Shown: positions 22,421 through 35,029 of the stretch, one piece after another
Numbering within the stretch: the first letter of the stretch is position 1
How the letters are laid out: every line of letters starts with the position of its first letter
Source of the DNA: Escallonia rubra
Lineage: Eukaryota > Streptophyta > Magnoliopsida > Escalloniales > Escalloniaceae
Length of the DNA stretch: 64,000 bases
Assembly (NCBI GenBank): GCA_033065855.1
Contig: JAVXUO010000587.1
Span: 372,001 to 436,000, forward strand
Direction of reading: 5' to 3'
Made by a program: the position numbers and the translations under genes
Notes under the pieces: model-generated
What the model was told of the DNA's origin: nothing
What the model saw: only the letters and a program-made list of their open reading frames with translations
Databases searched by the model: none

Positions 22421-25070
22421 GAAGCAATCCGGCGGTTTTCGTTGTGGTAGGCAAATGGACAAACATCAGGCCGGCATCCTCATCTATACAAAACGCCTAT
22501 GCGATGCAAACTTAGTCATGTTGCTATGGATAAGGTCTTGGACAAAGTTCAAGTCTTTTTTATTTTTCTTTTGTTATTGGCTGAGGTTTCGTTTCAATAT
22601 TCGTTACCCAATTGTTGGTGAAGGGGAAAGCTTGAAGGTTCTCTTGATGAGCAAGTGGGAAGGACAGCAAATCAAGTGGTTCTGTTTCCTCTTCCTCCAA
22701 TTTATTTTCTCCTTTCTAATTTCCCCTTGTTTTCTCCTTACTTCATCTTCCTCCTAAGTTCTAATTCAGAAGTTAAGGCCCTGCTTGTTTCAAGCAAAAC
22801 AACCCATGGATAAACTAATTCAGAAGAATATTTTTCCCAACAACGACTTCCCAAGAATCTCTTTTCCTAAAACATCATTTTCAGTTGTTTGGCTAAATGT
22901 TAGAAAGTTTGAATTGGTTAGTTGAAAGTGAGGGTGTGTGCGTGTGGTGGGGGAAGGGGAAATAGAGGAAGAGCTCAACTATTGAGTGGCTTTTGGGCAT
23001 TTTGCTTTTGGGGTAATAATTTCTTGTTCTCACAAGAAATTATTATTCCAATCTGAAGCAGCAAACTGATACAAACAGCAAGATCGAGAAAACAAGAAAA
23101 ATGAAAAAGAAAAACGAAAGAATCAAAATTAACACCAAACCTTGAAAGTAGTGCCAAACAAAAAGATGAAAAGGAAACAAAGACCATGTATGGTAACCAT
23201 CTTGTTTTCTCTTTTCATTTTGAGAAACAAAAAATAATTATTTTCTATCCCATGTTTGCCGCCAGAGACTGGCACTCCATTGTTACCGGTCATCGACCTC
23301 CACCATCCGCCATGCGCCACCCACCCATCAGCTCATCCCGCTTACGCCACCAACACCACCCACCGCCTCATCCCATCAAAACATTTGTCATACAATGTAT
23401 TCTTTGATTTTCTAAATCATTTTGAGAACACCTATGACTTTATCAAGGCAGCATTACACTGATGTCCCAATCGGAATATGGCAATGTTTTTTATTCAATT
23501 GGTTTTTCCTACACTATTCGAATAAAAAGTTTTCCGGGGACTTGAAGGATTCCAGGTAGCTTAGGCGAACATGACCGATTTCGAGGAACCATGTGGTTTC
23601 GAGATGACTTTCTTTGATGAGTACACTAGCATCTCCGACTCTGAATCAGCCATTGATGTTTCAGACAACGGTTGTAGATGTTGTTAAAGGTGGCAAGAGG
23701 TGTGGCATGGCACAATGCAATAGAGATTTAAGCAAGTCCAAGTGTTAAAAATGCTTGGAGGTCAATAGAGTTTTGGGAGCACAATTATGAAGTAAAGAGG
23801 GTCGGAGACTTCAGGGTCCATTGTAGCATGCGGTATCATAACCACATTCAAAGCTTCAATTTTTAAAGATAACATATAAAATTATATTTTCTTAAGAGTA
23901 TCATCAAGCTGATAACTGAAAATTCCATCAATCTAGAAACCAAGCCAACATCTACAAGTATGATACAATCTCGAAGATGGTGATATTTTCTTGCACGAGT
24001 TGTCATTATTATTATTTTTTCTTCACTTTTCGTAGGGGGTAGGGAATTTCTCTTTCTGGTTTTTGAAGAGAAGTTATTAGCACTTGGGAAAGGCGAATAA
24101 AACAAAAAAGTGGCTGTAGTTTAGTGGTAAGAATTCCACGTTGTGTCCGTGGAGACCTAGGCTCCAATCCCCCCCTCCCCAAGCTATCATATCATAAAGA
24201 ATCTAGGGAAATGGAAAATTTTGTTTTGTTGTTGTTGTGCAACTAACAAAACGAAAGATGAGCAACAAATAAAAATCACGCGTATTTGGAACGTTGACGT
24301 TTATGTTCATCTTGGCGATGTCCAGGAGCTTGCGGACCATATGGCATGGACGAACCTTGGCTGGCATCACAATCCTGATACTTGTAGTACTTCTATTAGT
24401 TTAATAACGCCTATAATTATTTCAAAGTTGGACCATTAAGGATTCCAATCTATCATCTCCTTGTTGCCTTGTATAATTATCACCCTATCCCGATTAACGA
24501 GTAGAGCCAAGGATTCATCGAACCCGTTTTGGTTTTTTGAAAAGGTTTATTTGAATTTAGACAAATAAAACTATAGAATCAAAGTTGAATTCTGAACGTT
24601 CTAGTTTCTCCTCCGATTTTTGTAATTTGCATGTTGAACTAAAACTAAAGTCCAACCAAAGAGCAATGCTTTTCTCAAAATATAAGTCAACTAGGTGGCT
24701 AGGTGGAAATGAGGTCCCTCAAAGGGTCTTATTAAGACTACTTTCAAACTCAACGTATAATCGAATTGGGACAAAGTGTTACAACCAAAGTAGTTGTTTA
24801 CAGCTAAAGTACTTGTTTAAGAAGACCAACTTCATCTTCACATAGCATTAGGATCTAACATCATTTGTCACCCATAATGACGGACTTAACTTTACAAGGA
24901 CAGTTGCCTAACTCTAGGAATCTGGCCTAAGATGTCCCAGAAGGCTAGAATACGAACTCCAGAGGACATGTGCCATAACATTTTCAGGCGTTAGTTATGA
25001 CTACCATAACATTTAATTGTAATCACAGTTGCCGAATAGTTTAAATAAGAAAGAGAAACATCATGCATAC
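22421..25070. other. Intergenic or long-intron sequence, no protein gene seen
   Basis: No conserved frame. Contents noted: a perfect 12-base-arm inverted repeat AATAATTTCTTG/CAAGAAATTATT at about 23014-23043; a tRNA-His relic at 24110-24181; Pro/His-rich translations at 23256-23407 due to CCACC-type composition. If the CRK exon at 25071-25887 is spliced to 18990, this stretch is part of one long intron. Confidence 0.5.
24110..24181 (+). pseudogene. tRNA-His(GTG) relic
   Basis: The 5' half matches plant nuclear tRNA-His: acceptor start GTGGCTG, D-arm/A-box TAGTTTAGTGGTAAGA, and anticodon arm CCACG-TTGTGTC-CGTGG with anticodon GTG. The 3' half is broken. The B-box reads GGCTCCAATCC instead of GGTTCGANTCC, the T stem does not pair, and the 3' acceptor strand has become a CCCCTCCCC run. 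Not expected to yield a mature tRNA; it might be a tRNA-derived SINE head, but no SINE tail follows. Confidence 0.7.
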
Positions 25071-25887
25071 CAGGTGTATTTGTTGATACCGGGGGAGGAG
25101 ACTGCGGCATTGGTGGAGTCGGTGCCACGATTGGCGTTGGCAGCGGTGCATCAGCCGCAGTTTGAAAGAACTGGTATGGCTCGAATCTAAGAACACAGCT
25201 AGGCTTAATCAAAAAACAACCATACCTCCCAGTACAATAAGTGAACACGTCTGCAATAGACAAATTCAAACACTTCTTACAATCCAGTTCCGATATATCT
25301 GGCGTGCACTGTTCCAACGCATAAATAGTCCAATTGCCCATGTACTGGAATTCTCCAGGCGCATACTTCCGTACACCGCCCGCGGCGGCTCGGTCACGTA
25401 AATTGGGCAGTAGGTCTTCCAGCACGTTATTGTACGGGGTCGTTTGGTTATATATTTTCCAAGCGACGTAAACAAAACCATTGTCCATGGTGTTAAGTAT
25501 GTTACGGTCGGAAAACCTTAACATGCACTTCTCGTACCAGAGACCGGCTTGTTTTTTATTAGGACATGCTTGGGTGATGGCTTGAACAGAGTCATTGAGG
25601 CAGCTGCGGCAGATGGTGATCGTCAGATCGCCTCTGCAGAGTCCGATAGCGTAAACTTGGTCCGGGTTTTGGCCGATGGAAGCGTTAAAGAAGCCGTCGG
25701 AGTCGAGGTCGGAGCTGGTGGGGATGGAGGAAAGGAGGTCATTCAGGTTCCTTGAGTAGGTGCTGTCGGTGGTGTAGTTGCCACTTATTGAACAGAGGTC
25801 GTATCTGGGTGCTGGCTGGGGAGTGGTGAGGCTCACTAGGAAATTGAGAATGAACAGAAACCAGAAGGATAGTCTTGGATACTCCAT
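25071..25887 (-). CDS. CRK first exon: signal peptide plus two intact DUF26 domains
   Basis: 272 codons plus one base, from ATG 25887 to a phase-1 donor CCTG|GTATGC at 25071. Signal peptide residues about 1-24 (FWFLFILNFLVSL). First DUF26 has C84-x8-C93-x2-C96 (CRGDLTITICRSC). Second DUF26 has C194-x8-C203-x2-C206 (CTPDISELDCKKC). A Pro-rich linker (PTPPMPQSPPPV) precedes the donor. This is the normal exon 1 of a CRK; DUF26 domains are extracellular and related to mannose-binding Gnk2. No membrane or kinase exon follows within 6 kb, the next usable one being 18990. Reading through the donor adds 25 residues and a stop, which would give a secreted DUF26 protein. Upstream DNA carries the leader and P-block shared with copies at 3.7-4.5 kb. 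Confidence 0.85.
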
Positions 25888-26428
25888 CCTCTTGTTCTCT
25901 CTGTGTACTCACACGTTGAGGTTGTAAGGATGTAGCAATTAGCATCGAAGGTTTCAGATCTATTGGGAATGTCCTCTTTACACTGTACTATGATGGAAAC
26001 TTCCTTATCATTTTCCTCTCTCTCTCTAGTACGTGGGAGACCATAGAATTCAAAAGTCTGGCATCACATTATTGATGTATGATTAACGACATAAAAGATT
26101 TTATCATCTCGTATTTTAACGAAATATTCATCACGATACTATAAGGTGATTGACCATACGAAAAATCAAATACATAAAAACGCGTCACCAAATTCAATTT
26201 GAATAATACTGAGACCTAAACGTAGACTTGTTTACACTGAAAGCACGAAATTGAGACCAATTTTTTGGACCTTAGGAGCCATCAGACGGATGTTTGAGAA
26301 AAGTATGCGTAAAAAATGTGTGTCGGAAAAAAGTAACCTGCAGAAGAGTGGAAAATGGTGTTGATTACTTCTGGGAATGTACATTTTTGCAACTTTACTA
26401 TGCTTTCATACCACTAGTAGCCTATAAC
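25888..26428 (-). promoter_or_regulatory. Leader and proximal upstream region of CRK exon 1 (with block P5)
   Basis: The leader (about 25888-26030) has homologous sequence at 3892-4110. The P-block core lies at about 26245-26285 (TTGGACC instead of TTGACC). It resumes after the MITE at 26775-26870, where the tandem W-box pair TTGACTGTTGACC is at about 26850. I see no clear TATA box placed to decide the transcription start. W-box clusters are common in defence-induced CRK promoters, which is the basis for the suggestion; induction here is inference. Confidence 0.4.
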
Positions 26429-26764
26429 GAGTTTTTCTCCTAAATAATACTGATTTAAAACTGAATTACTAATCTACTTCATTTTGAAACTTATTTACCC
26501 GCATATCACACTTTTGGAAATCGCAGTTTGTAATCGTGACTTCAAACAAGCAGCGATTTTTACTTTATTTCTACTTTTAAGTAGAAATCGCTATTTGAAA
26601 CAGCGAATTTAAGGTAGAAATCGTTGTTTCAAATAACGATTTTTATTTTGAAATCGTAATTTCAAACAGTGATTATTAAAAGTGTGATATGCGGATAAAT
26701 AAATTTTAAAATGAAGTAAATTAATGATTAAATTTTAAAATAGTATTATTCAGGAAAAAAACTC
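26429..26764. mobile_element. Mutator-like MITE with about 90-bp terminal inverted repeats
   Basis: The left end GAGTTTTTCTCCTAAATAAT and the complement of the right end GAGTTTTTTTCCTGAATAAT begin inverted arms. The arms stay alignable for about 90 bases, to CCGCATATCACACTTTT. The interior is itself a series of palindromes built on TAGAAATCG/CGATTT, so nearly the whole 336-base element can fold. Flanks AGCCTATAAC (26419) and GGCCTTTAAC (26765) form an imperfect 10-base target duplication, within the 9-11 range of Mutator-like elements. No coding capacity. It splits the upstream block of the CRK exon at 25887. Confidence 0.75.
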
Positions 26765-27239
26765 GGCCTTTAACTTCAAGACAAGGAAATGGTGATTGAT
26801 TAAGACGCGAGTAGTTAAGGACAAGACAGAAGCCGGGTCGAGTCCCACCGTTGACTGTTGACCTATATCTATCTTTAATTAGACTTTTGGTGCACATTAA
26901 AAAAATTTGGTCGTACTCTCAATGTTTCCTATGGTTTATTACATTTTTGTGTTTGGTTATGAACATCTTTTTTCTTGAACTTTTTCTTTCAAAAATATCA
27001 TCAGCTGGGTTCTTTCCTTTTTTTCTTCTTCAATTTCTAGATCTCTATGAATCATTGTTTTACTGACATCCATGGACGTTGTCAAAAATCTATCTTTTGA
27101 TTATCTTCCTCCTTACCTCTACCTTTATCTCTTTTTTTATTTCAGCTTCACCATATTATTTAAACTGCCAACTCGATGAATGAACCTATTGGAATTTAAA
27201 AGCAAGAGAAATCTGAAAAGGAAATACAACTAAAAATTA

Positions 27240-28772
27240 CTAGATAACGTGCCTGTACAAATGCAAGGGACGTGATGCAATTTTGTTTACTGCCAACATG
27301 TACTTTAATATAGATTATTCAACTCAAACTTCCAAAAGAAAAATAAAAATAATTAATTTCTAAGGCAAATGAGCTATTTCATATATACATCTTAAATATA
27401 ATAGTTGACACTATTCAGGTATGTAAGTTTCTTCAATAAATTAGTCAATTGCCTAATATATAAGAATCAGAGCAAAACAGGGAGAAGTTTTAAGCCCAAA
27501 CTTTGATTATAGATCATTTTAAGGGAAAAGATCTATGACAAATTTTACCAAAATTCTGTTTTTGAGTCCTTTAATGAGAGAGAGTAGAGAGGAGTGATAT
27601 ATGGGAGTTTATATGGTAGTAAGGGTCTTACTTTCTTGGATTTTTAGAGAGAGAAACTGGGAGAGGGTTGGTGGATTTTGTTTTGACAATTTATAAATTA
27701 ATCTTCCATTTATTTACTTATATAATACACAAGATTGTATTAACAATTTACTTCTGAATTTTGTAAATAACGAGCTACGATTTCAAAAAGTCAAAAGTTT
27801 ACGAAGCAATGATAATTTGTATCCAATAAATTTTGCATCTTACATATTTCTTCAATTCTAAATTATTTGATAATGGTTATCTTGTACACTTATTTTGAAC
27901 ATGAATTATATTTTATAAAATTTTAATTTTACCTTAAGAGAGATCGGTGAAATAAAGTAGGTGATAAGAGAAAAAAATTAGTTGTTAAGGATTAAATACA
28001 CAGAGAAATAGAAAAAAAAAATCTAAAAAGCGTAAACATTAAAAAAACACTTACATGATTTTTTTTAATTTAAAAATTGATTAATTTTTTTGAAACAAAC
28101 AGTGGATTATAAAGTTTAGATATCACTTTCTTTGTTTTATGTTGAGAGAGAGAGAGAGATGGCGTTGGGCACGTGAAGAGTGTTATGGGTTAGATTGCAG
28201 AGTGTGGACGAGAAGGAGCAGAATTGGAAGGGGGATGGACGAAGTGATTGTGGGCGTTGGATTGGGGGGGAAGAGAGATCGGGAGCGTTGGTTGTGGGTA
28301 GGAAATGAGTGCATTTCATTTGTTTATGTTCCAGCGAGGTGCATATGCGCATTTTCAGCAAAGAATATCCTCATTAAATGTTTTGTGAACCAGAATTTAG
28401 TAAGAAATATTTGTACGTTGTATATAACTATAGGTCTAATTGTCTCTTTTAGTAGCAAAAGGGTGTGAGCTTAACCAAAAAGGGTGTTGATTTACTTATA
28501 TTTTTTCTCTATCTTTTGTGTAAAATATTAGAAAATCCACATATATTTAGTGGCGCGATATATTCTTTCAAGAGATGTACGGTATTACATGTGCTTTTTA
28601 GATCAAAAATTCATACCAGTAAGAAATTGTTCAAACATATATGCCCCAGCTGAGCATTTTATTACCCACCCGAGGATTTTACCAAGTGGAAGCAGCTCAA
28701 AGGAAGTTATACAAAATGCTTTGTGTCCATAAGTATCCAAGTAACTCCATGCAGTAATTAGATGACAAGTAC
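27240..28772 (-). mobile_element. Helitron-like remnant (3' terminus at 27240)
   Basis: After an A, the plus strand reads CTAGATAACGTGCCTGTAC then AAATGCAAGGGACGTGATGCAATT. This is the complement of a Helitron 3' end (imperfect hairpin followed by CTAG), closely related to the terminus at 29250. I could not place the 5' end; the body up to the CRK remnant at 28773 is AT-rich without conserved coding sequence. The right boundary given is only the limit of unexplained DNA. Confidence 0.4.
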
Positions 28773-29249
28773 CTGGAGCTGGTGGCGGCCGTAGTAATGG
28801 TGATGGAGGAGGTGCATAAGACAGAGTCTCGTTGTAGAAAGGTGTGATCTCATACCTAAATAGACATCTGGTGCTAAGACCTCTCCTCTTATTTTCCCAT
28901 CACAACATTAGGGAAGAATTCCGGCAGTCCCCTCTAAGCAGTCATTGCACTCCTGGCTAGATCAATCAGGGGTGCACTGCATAAGCGCATATATCGTCAC
29001 ACTCCCAGTGATGGTTGTATTACCAGTAGCGAATTGAACTTGTGGACTGAATCACCTCTTGCAGCTTCACCACGCAGGTTGTCCAAGAAGGTCGTTAATG
29101 CCTTGTTGAACTGACTCGTGTTCGAGGCATTCTTAGGATTGTTTATGTAGCAGCTAGACAGAGTTTCCATGGTGTGGAATATTGTCCGTTCGAGTACCTT
29201 ACCAAACAATTTCGGTACCATCAGATTGCCTCCTTAGTGTAATCACATA
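28773..29249 (-). pseudogene. CRK ectodomain pseudogene, 3' part (split by Helitrons)
   Basis: Minus-strand translation in shifting frames shows the second half of a CRK first exon. It reads ...W-RNCLVRYSN... (first DUF26 end), FNKALTTFLDNLRGEAARG (linker), VTIYA and CTPD.SSQECNDC (second DUF26, stop inside), and a donor CCAG|GTACTT at 28773. Stops and frameshifts are multiple. The N-terminal half of the same exon lies at 36909-37246. Homology breaks off at exactly 29249/29250 and resumes at 36909, the ends of the nested Helitrons. Confidence 0.75.
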
Positions 29250-32200
29250 CTAGCTAATGGACCCGTGCAAATGCACGGGACGCGATGCAATTCAGATTTA
29301 TTGTAACATATACTTCAGCATATATAGTGCACTCAAGTATATGAGTTTCTCAAACAAATCAGCCCACTCTCTTGGAGAAGAACAATCATATTGATGATAT
29401 TTGTTTAACACGGAGATCCTATTTTCGGTTCCACTATTCTATTTCCTATAACTGCTATTCAGAAAGGAAAAAAATGGTACAATAGAATTCACCAACAAAA
29501 TGTTTTTTTCTGCAGTCTTTTCTATCCTCTTCGATTTTTGTGTCTACCAATACAAAATGTTTGCATATTGATATTGAGATAGACTTAATGCATCGTATAT
29601 TTTAGTAATAAAAGTGTGTTGGTTGGGCAAGGAAGGGTTTGAATTAGTGTCACCCAATCTTTTTATTAACGTAACATAGAAAATCCATGAATGTCCGATA
29701 TTACCTTATATCTTTCTGCATGAAACTTACTTTATTGCATGTGCTTTTTTTACCATTCTTTAAAATGTGACTTTATCTAGGTTTAAGCGATTAAAGGTAG
29801 ATGACATGGCCTATTAAAAGCACCGCCGAGAAATTATTTAGACTTGTTAGGGTCATGGTGTTGTCAGGATCATGTGGTCCCATATACAACTTGGTTAAAA
29901 CTTCCCTAATCCAAGGATTGAATTTCTAAAATGTCCAAGTTTTCTCAAGGTTCTAATCCCAGAATCATCACTTTTAGTTAATCAGGTTCACCTTTTGTCC
30001 AATTCGGTTTCTTAACAATAGTTATTCACCACTACTATACTAATACCCCAACACCTTAAATAGTGCTACCATTTTCTTTACCATAAGTGTCGTTATTATC
30101 ACTGACCATTACCAGTGTCACCATATCTGCAGTCGCCAATACTGCACCACTACCGCAACCTTCATCACTTCGGCTTACCTCCACAAGCATTTACCTATAC
30201 TACTGCCGTAGTGTCAACCACAGCCACTTCAAACACAACCATAACCATTATCATAAAGTTAAATCAGTCTTAAACCATATTTACCTTTCATTTCCCTTTA
30301 TTCTTCAAACTCATTTGAAGTTTGTGGTCACTTACTCCCCAATCATCACGATTAGCCTCTTTCTATTTAATTTTTAAAAGAAATGGTTCCAAATTGAGGC
30401 TAACATGTTAAGTTAATGACACAATGATTTACCAAGTACATGTGATATATATCTCCCGAAGATATTGTCTTTGGAAATAGTTCTTTCTTTTTTAGTTACC
30501 TCCCATGGATTTAAAGGAACAAATGTTTAACCCCTGATATACACCACTAATTGTCTACATTTTTTGCAAAAGCAGACATCAATTGAATATGCTAAGTAAT
30601 ATTGTATTGGTAATATATTGTATATAATCAATTCTCTTTGTCCTTCTTCCAAGTCTTGTAAGCATTTTATGTATAGTCCAGCATAATAAAAACTCAAGGG
30701 AAATAACATTTACACTACAGCAATATTACAAAGCAAGCAATAAAGCAAGGAACACATAAAAGAAAAAAGAAAAGCATACCATTAGTATTCGTAGTTGCAC
30801 AAAGCTGACGTCCCAATCTGTGTTGTTCATGTTATACTTAGCCAAAGTTGTACCAAAAAGGGCCAACTTCTTTTGACAGAGCAGTTCGAAACTGATATAG
30901 GAGATATGCAGGACTTGTTCATAGTTAAGAATATATGAGAGAGATTGTACAACACCAAATCAAGGAGTTTTAGGTAGTGACGGAGCTAAAGTTGTAAAAA
31001 AGGAAAAAGGGATAAAACTTGGCCATCGCTTGGGATAGTTCGTTGTGATTGTAATTCTTTTCAGTATAGTGCTTTGCCATTTCATGTGGGTATGATTGTG
31101 AGAACGATCACATATACCGTAGCTCCAACGTGTTTTTGGTGCGGGTACTACCACCACAACTATAGCTCTACCTGCCAACACTAATGCCAATGTTTGTCCA
31201 AGAATAAAAATTGTTACAAAACTTACTACTGGCGACCAAGTACCACTTAAACAACTACCATTACATTACCAGTGTCACACACACAATCGCTTTGGTCACA
31301 ACTACCGTCACACTACGTATATATCACATCTACCATTGATATCCTGCTAGTACCACCACCTTAATTATATAACTACTGCCATTGTTCACCAAGGTGAACC
31401 CGCCATAGTGAAAAAACTTGTCTTATCCTTAAATGTCAATTTAAGTGTAAGATAACTCTTATAATTGGTTTACCTTTTCATTTGTGTTATCTTTCAAATT
31501 CATTGTCAAGCTTGTTGCAACTTATACTCTAGTCATTTTCAATTTTCTTTTGAGATCCAATTTGGTTCAAAATAGTGTGTAATATGACTTTAGCATGTCG
31601 ATGCATGAGAGTAAACTAACTGTAACGTTTATCAATAAAACATTTTCCTTAAAAACTTACACTTACAATCTAAAAGAGCAAGTGCTTCGACTTGATTTTT
31701 CTTGGATTTTCAAAGTTTTATTTAATATATCCCAAAAAATAATATTAAAAGTTGCAACAAAAACCATTTACCACTACTACTTAAAATCATTAAAATAACA
31801 CAATGGAATAAAATAACACAATTGACAAAGTTGGTTCAAACTAAAATCAGGTACATTTTATGACAAAAACCTTATCTAGATTTTGAAGGTTAGTTTACAC
31901 ATTAATAATTTGCAAAACTACTTTTCATATCATTAAACTCAGCCACTGATCAAATCTAAAGGACAAACCTCCTAGTCATGCTATTGAAAGATCAATAAAG
32001 TTGCTCTACTATATATTCAATTGCATGTTATCACTTAGAGGCTTTATCATACTAGGGATTGTGTTTTTATCACTTAGAGGCTTTATATGATTATATGCAC
32101 CAAAAAGAGCATCTTACCTAAAGTCTTATGGGGTGCCTAAATAAGATGAAGAGTGTCTTACCAAAAAGTCTATCTCAGGCTCTAGGTTGTTCTCCAACCC

Positions 32201-32917
32201 CCAGAAGTAATTGATATAACCCACAATGGTACATTTATGAACTTCCACTTTTATCAAACCCATAAAAGCTTAGTATGTAGCCTTATTCTGCTTGATTGCT
32301 AGTAGGAGGCAGCATTATATGTGACTTAGAAGAGCAAACATAACGGTTTGGGAGGAGGAAGATAAATTGGATCTCAAAAGCAATTGGATCTCTGGTCTAG
32401 GTTGCTTCTCCAAATATATAACACCAAAGATTCGCATCAACAATGTGTACCTAGAGGCACCATATATGGCAGTACAACCCAGATTATAAAAAATAAAGAA
32501 CATATGTCACATTGCAATGCAATAACCCTACTGCAAGATACCTTGATCAGAGAATGCAATAACCCTACTGCAACATACCTTGATCAGGCTGTACACATGT
32601 TCCATTCGGGAAAAGAGCAGATTGACGGCAATTTGAGGAAGAACAGATTGACAGCAATTTGAATTTGAGGAAGAGGAGGACTCTAAGTAGGGAGTTCAAG
32701 AGTTCTGTTTTTCTGGGTTTCACGGAGTATAGAGTACTATGTTTGCTTGGTTGCTAGAGTGAAGGAATTTTCTCTAAGAAGGAGACTCTAGAAATGAAAG
32801 TTGAATCCTATGTGGCAAGTAACAATGAGTTCCAAAAATCTGATGTGGCGTAATTAGAGAGCTTCTAAAATCCGATGTGTCGCAATTTTAAGTGAAAGCT
32901 TCAGCTTTTTATATATA

Positions 32918-34971
32918 CTAGCCCAGAATCCCGTGCCAAGCACGGGATGGTCTATTACAGTAATTTATTTTAGTAGTTATGAAATGTATAATAAAATATA
33001 TTGCACAATTTTATAATTTTATGGTTATTTCATCAAAGATAATTACTTTAATTTTTGGCTTGAACTTTCTTGTATTGAAATAAATTAACCCTTCTGGCGA
33101 AATATCAATAAGTAATGTCCTTGTGAATATTTGCTAATTCTGATTTGGTAGCTACATATATGAAAAAAAAAATTAAAAGTTTATCTAGTACACAAAAAAA
33201 AGAAAAATTAGATTTTACTGATAAAAATATGCGGATAATTTATTGAGATCAATTTGCTGTTACACATGACTTTTTTATTATTTTCTAAGTATCTTTTAAA
33301 AATAATTTGTACCTTTGAATGTGTCGACCATAACGTTAATTACATATTAGTTTAATTTTGATAGAGAAACTTTTGGTCCATCTACTTTTTTTTATAGCAT
33401 GTGATTTATAAAAGTTAATCAACATGACTAATTAAGTAAGGATGAGGTGGCATTTTTAGAAGCAAATGTAACTACCAACAAAGTATACATGAAAAATAGT
33501 AATCAATGCATGAGGTAATTATATAAAGTTTAAAAAGTTTAACCAAGATGACTATATAGGATAGCTCAAAACATCGTAATAAGAAAATTGTTGAACGAAA
33601 TTTAACCAAGATTTCACAAAGTATGCAATAAGCATGCTTACTAAATAAGATTTATCTTCAGATATAATTAATAAGGTTTTTAAACAAAGTTTTAGTCTCC
33701 ATACATCATAACATAACAAATATCTTTTTAAATTAAGGTTTTAAATTTACACTATTTTCTTAAGATATCTCATATAGAATATGTATATTATGGTATTTCT
33801 ACATTTAACCAATGCAACTGAATAAGAAAGTACAAAACCTTAGAGTAAAGAAATTATTGACCAAAATTTTTAACCAACATATATATCAAGTTAGATTTAT
33901 ATTTGAATTTATAGAAAACTTAAAAATGAATCTGAAATAGTACCTAAATTTTCTTATTAAATTTCTTAAGTAATTTTTGTTTTACAGGTTAAAATTTCAT
34001 GTCAGAGGGCTTTTTCTATATGAAATATTCAAATAAAATCATAATAGGCTACTGTATTGGTTAGAAAATTTTGAATGCTTCAAATTGATTTTCGAATTGC
34101 ATAAGGCTTATTATTTAAATGTTTGCTATATTTACCAATTTAATTAATTACAAAATTAAGATTCCTGTTCAAAATAATGTTTAGAGATCATTAACAACAT
34201 TAAAATGTTTGACATTAATTTTTATAACTCTTATTATATTAGAAACACAATGCAATGAGGTGTCATAAGCTGTCGTTACATTTCTCGCCTCGTTATTAGA
34301 TATTATAGCTTAGGATCCCGAGTCAAGCTCGAGTAAGTTAATAAAATATTTTAAAAGCTACAAAAAGTGTTTCAATGCATATCACATTTCAATAAACAAA
34401 AAGATATTAAGATCTTACGGAAATAAAAAAATCTACTTTTGTTAAAACTATAATTGTTGGTAAGAAATTTTTAATACTTTATTCGTAACAGTTTTAGGTA
34501 ACTTGTCAAGACTATATTATTCGTAAGTTATTTTAGTGGTGCAACGTGTAATCTTTCAAAACCAAGTCTCTTAACTTGAAAGGGTAGGTTAAGAGTTTTT
34601 TATCTTTGGAATCGTAAATGTCACTGTCAATTCTTATCTTTTTCATGAATCATTGTTTCAAGAAGTCGCCAACTTATTAAGATACGAACATGATATCCAG
34701 TAGCATATCTTCTCCGTCTCATACACATTTAAAATTACAGTCATGATTAGATGGTCATGCAATTGTTACGAAATATTTACATATGTATATATGTTTGCTT
34801 TAGTTCCTCTGAACTTTAAGTTTAAAGAACAATGAGTAGATTGTGTTACAGTGTCGCCGCTAGCTTTGTATGTTCTTTAAGTTTTTCTTTTACATCGTCA
34901 AGCCATACTGTAATACAATATACTCATTGTTCTTTCAACTTACAATTCAAAAGAACTAAAGCAAATATATA

Positions 34972-35029
<58 letters not shown>

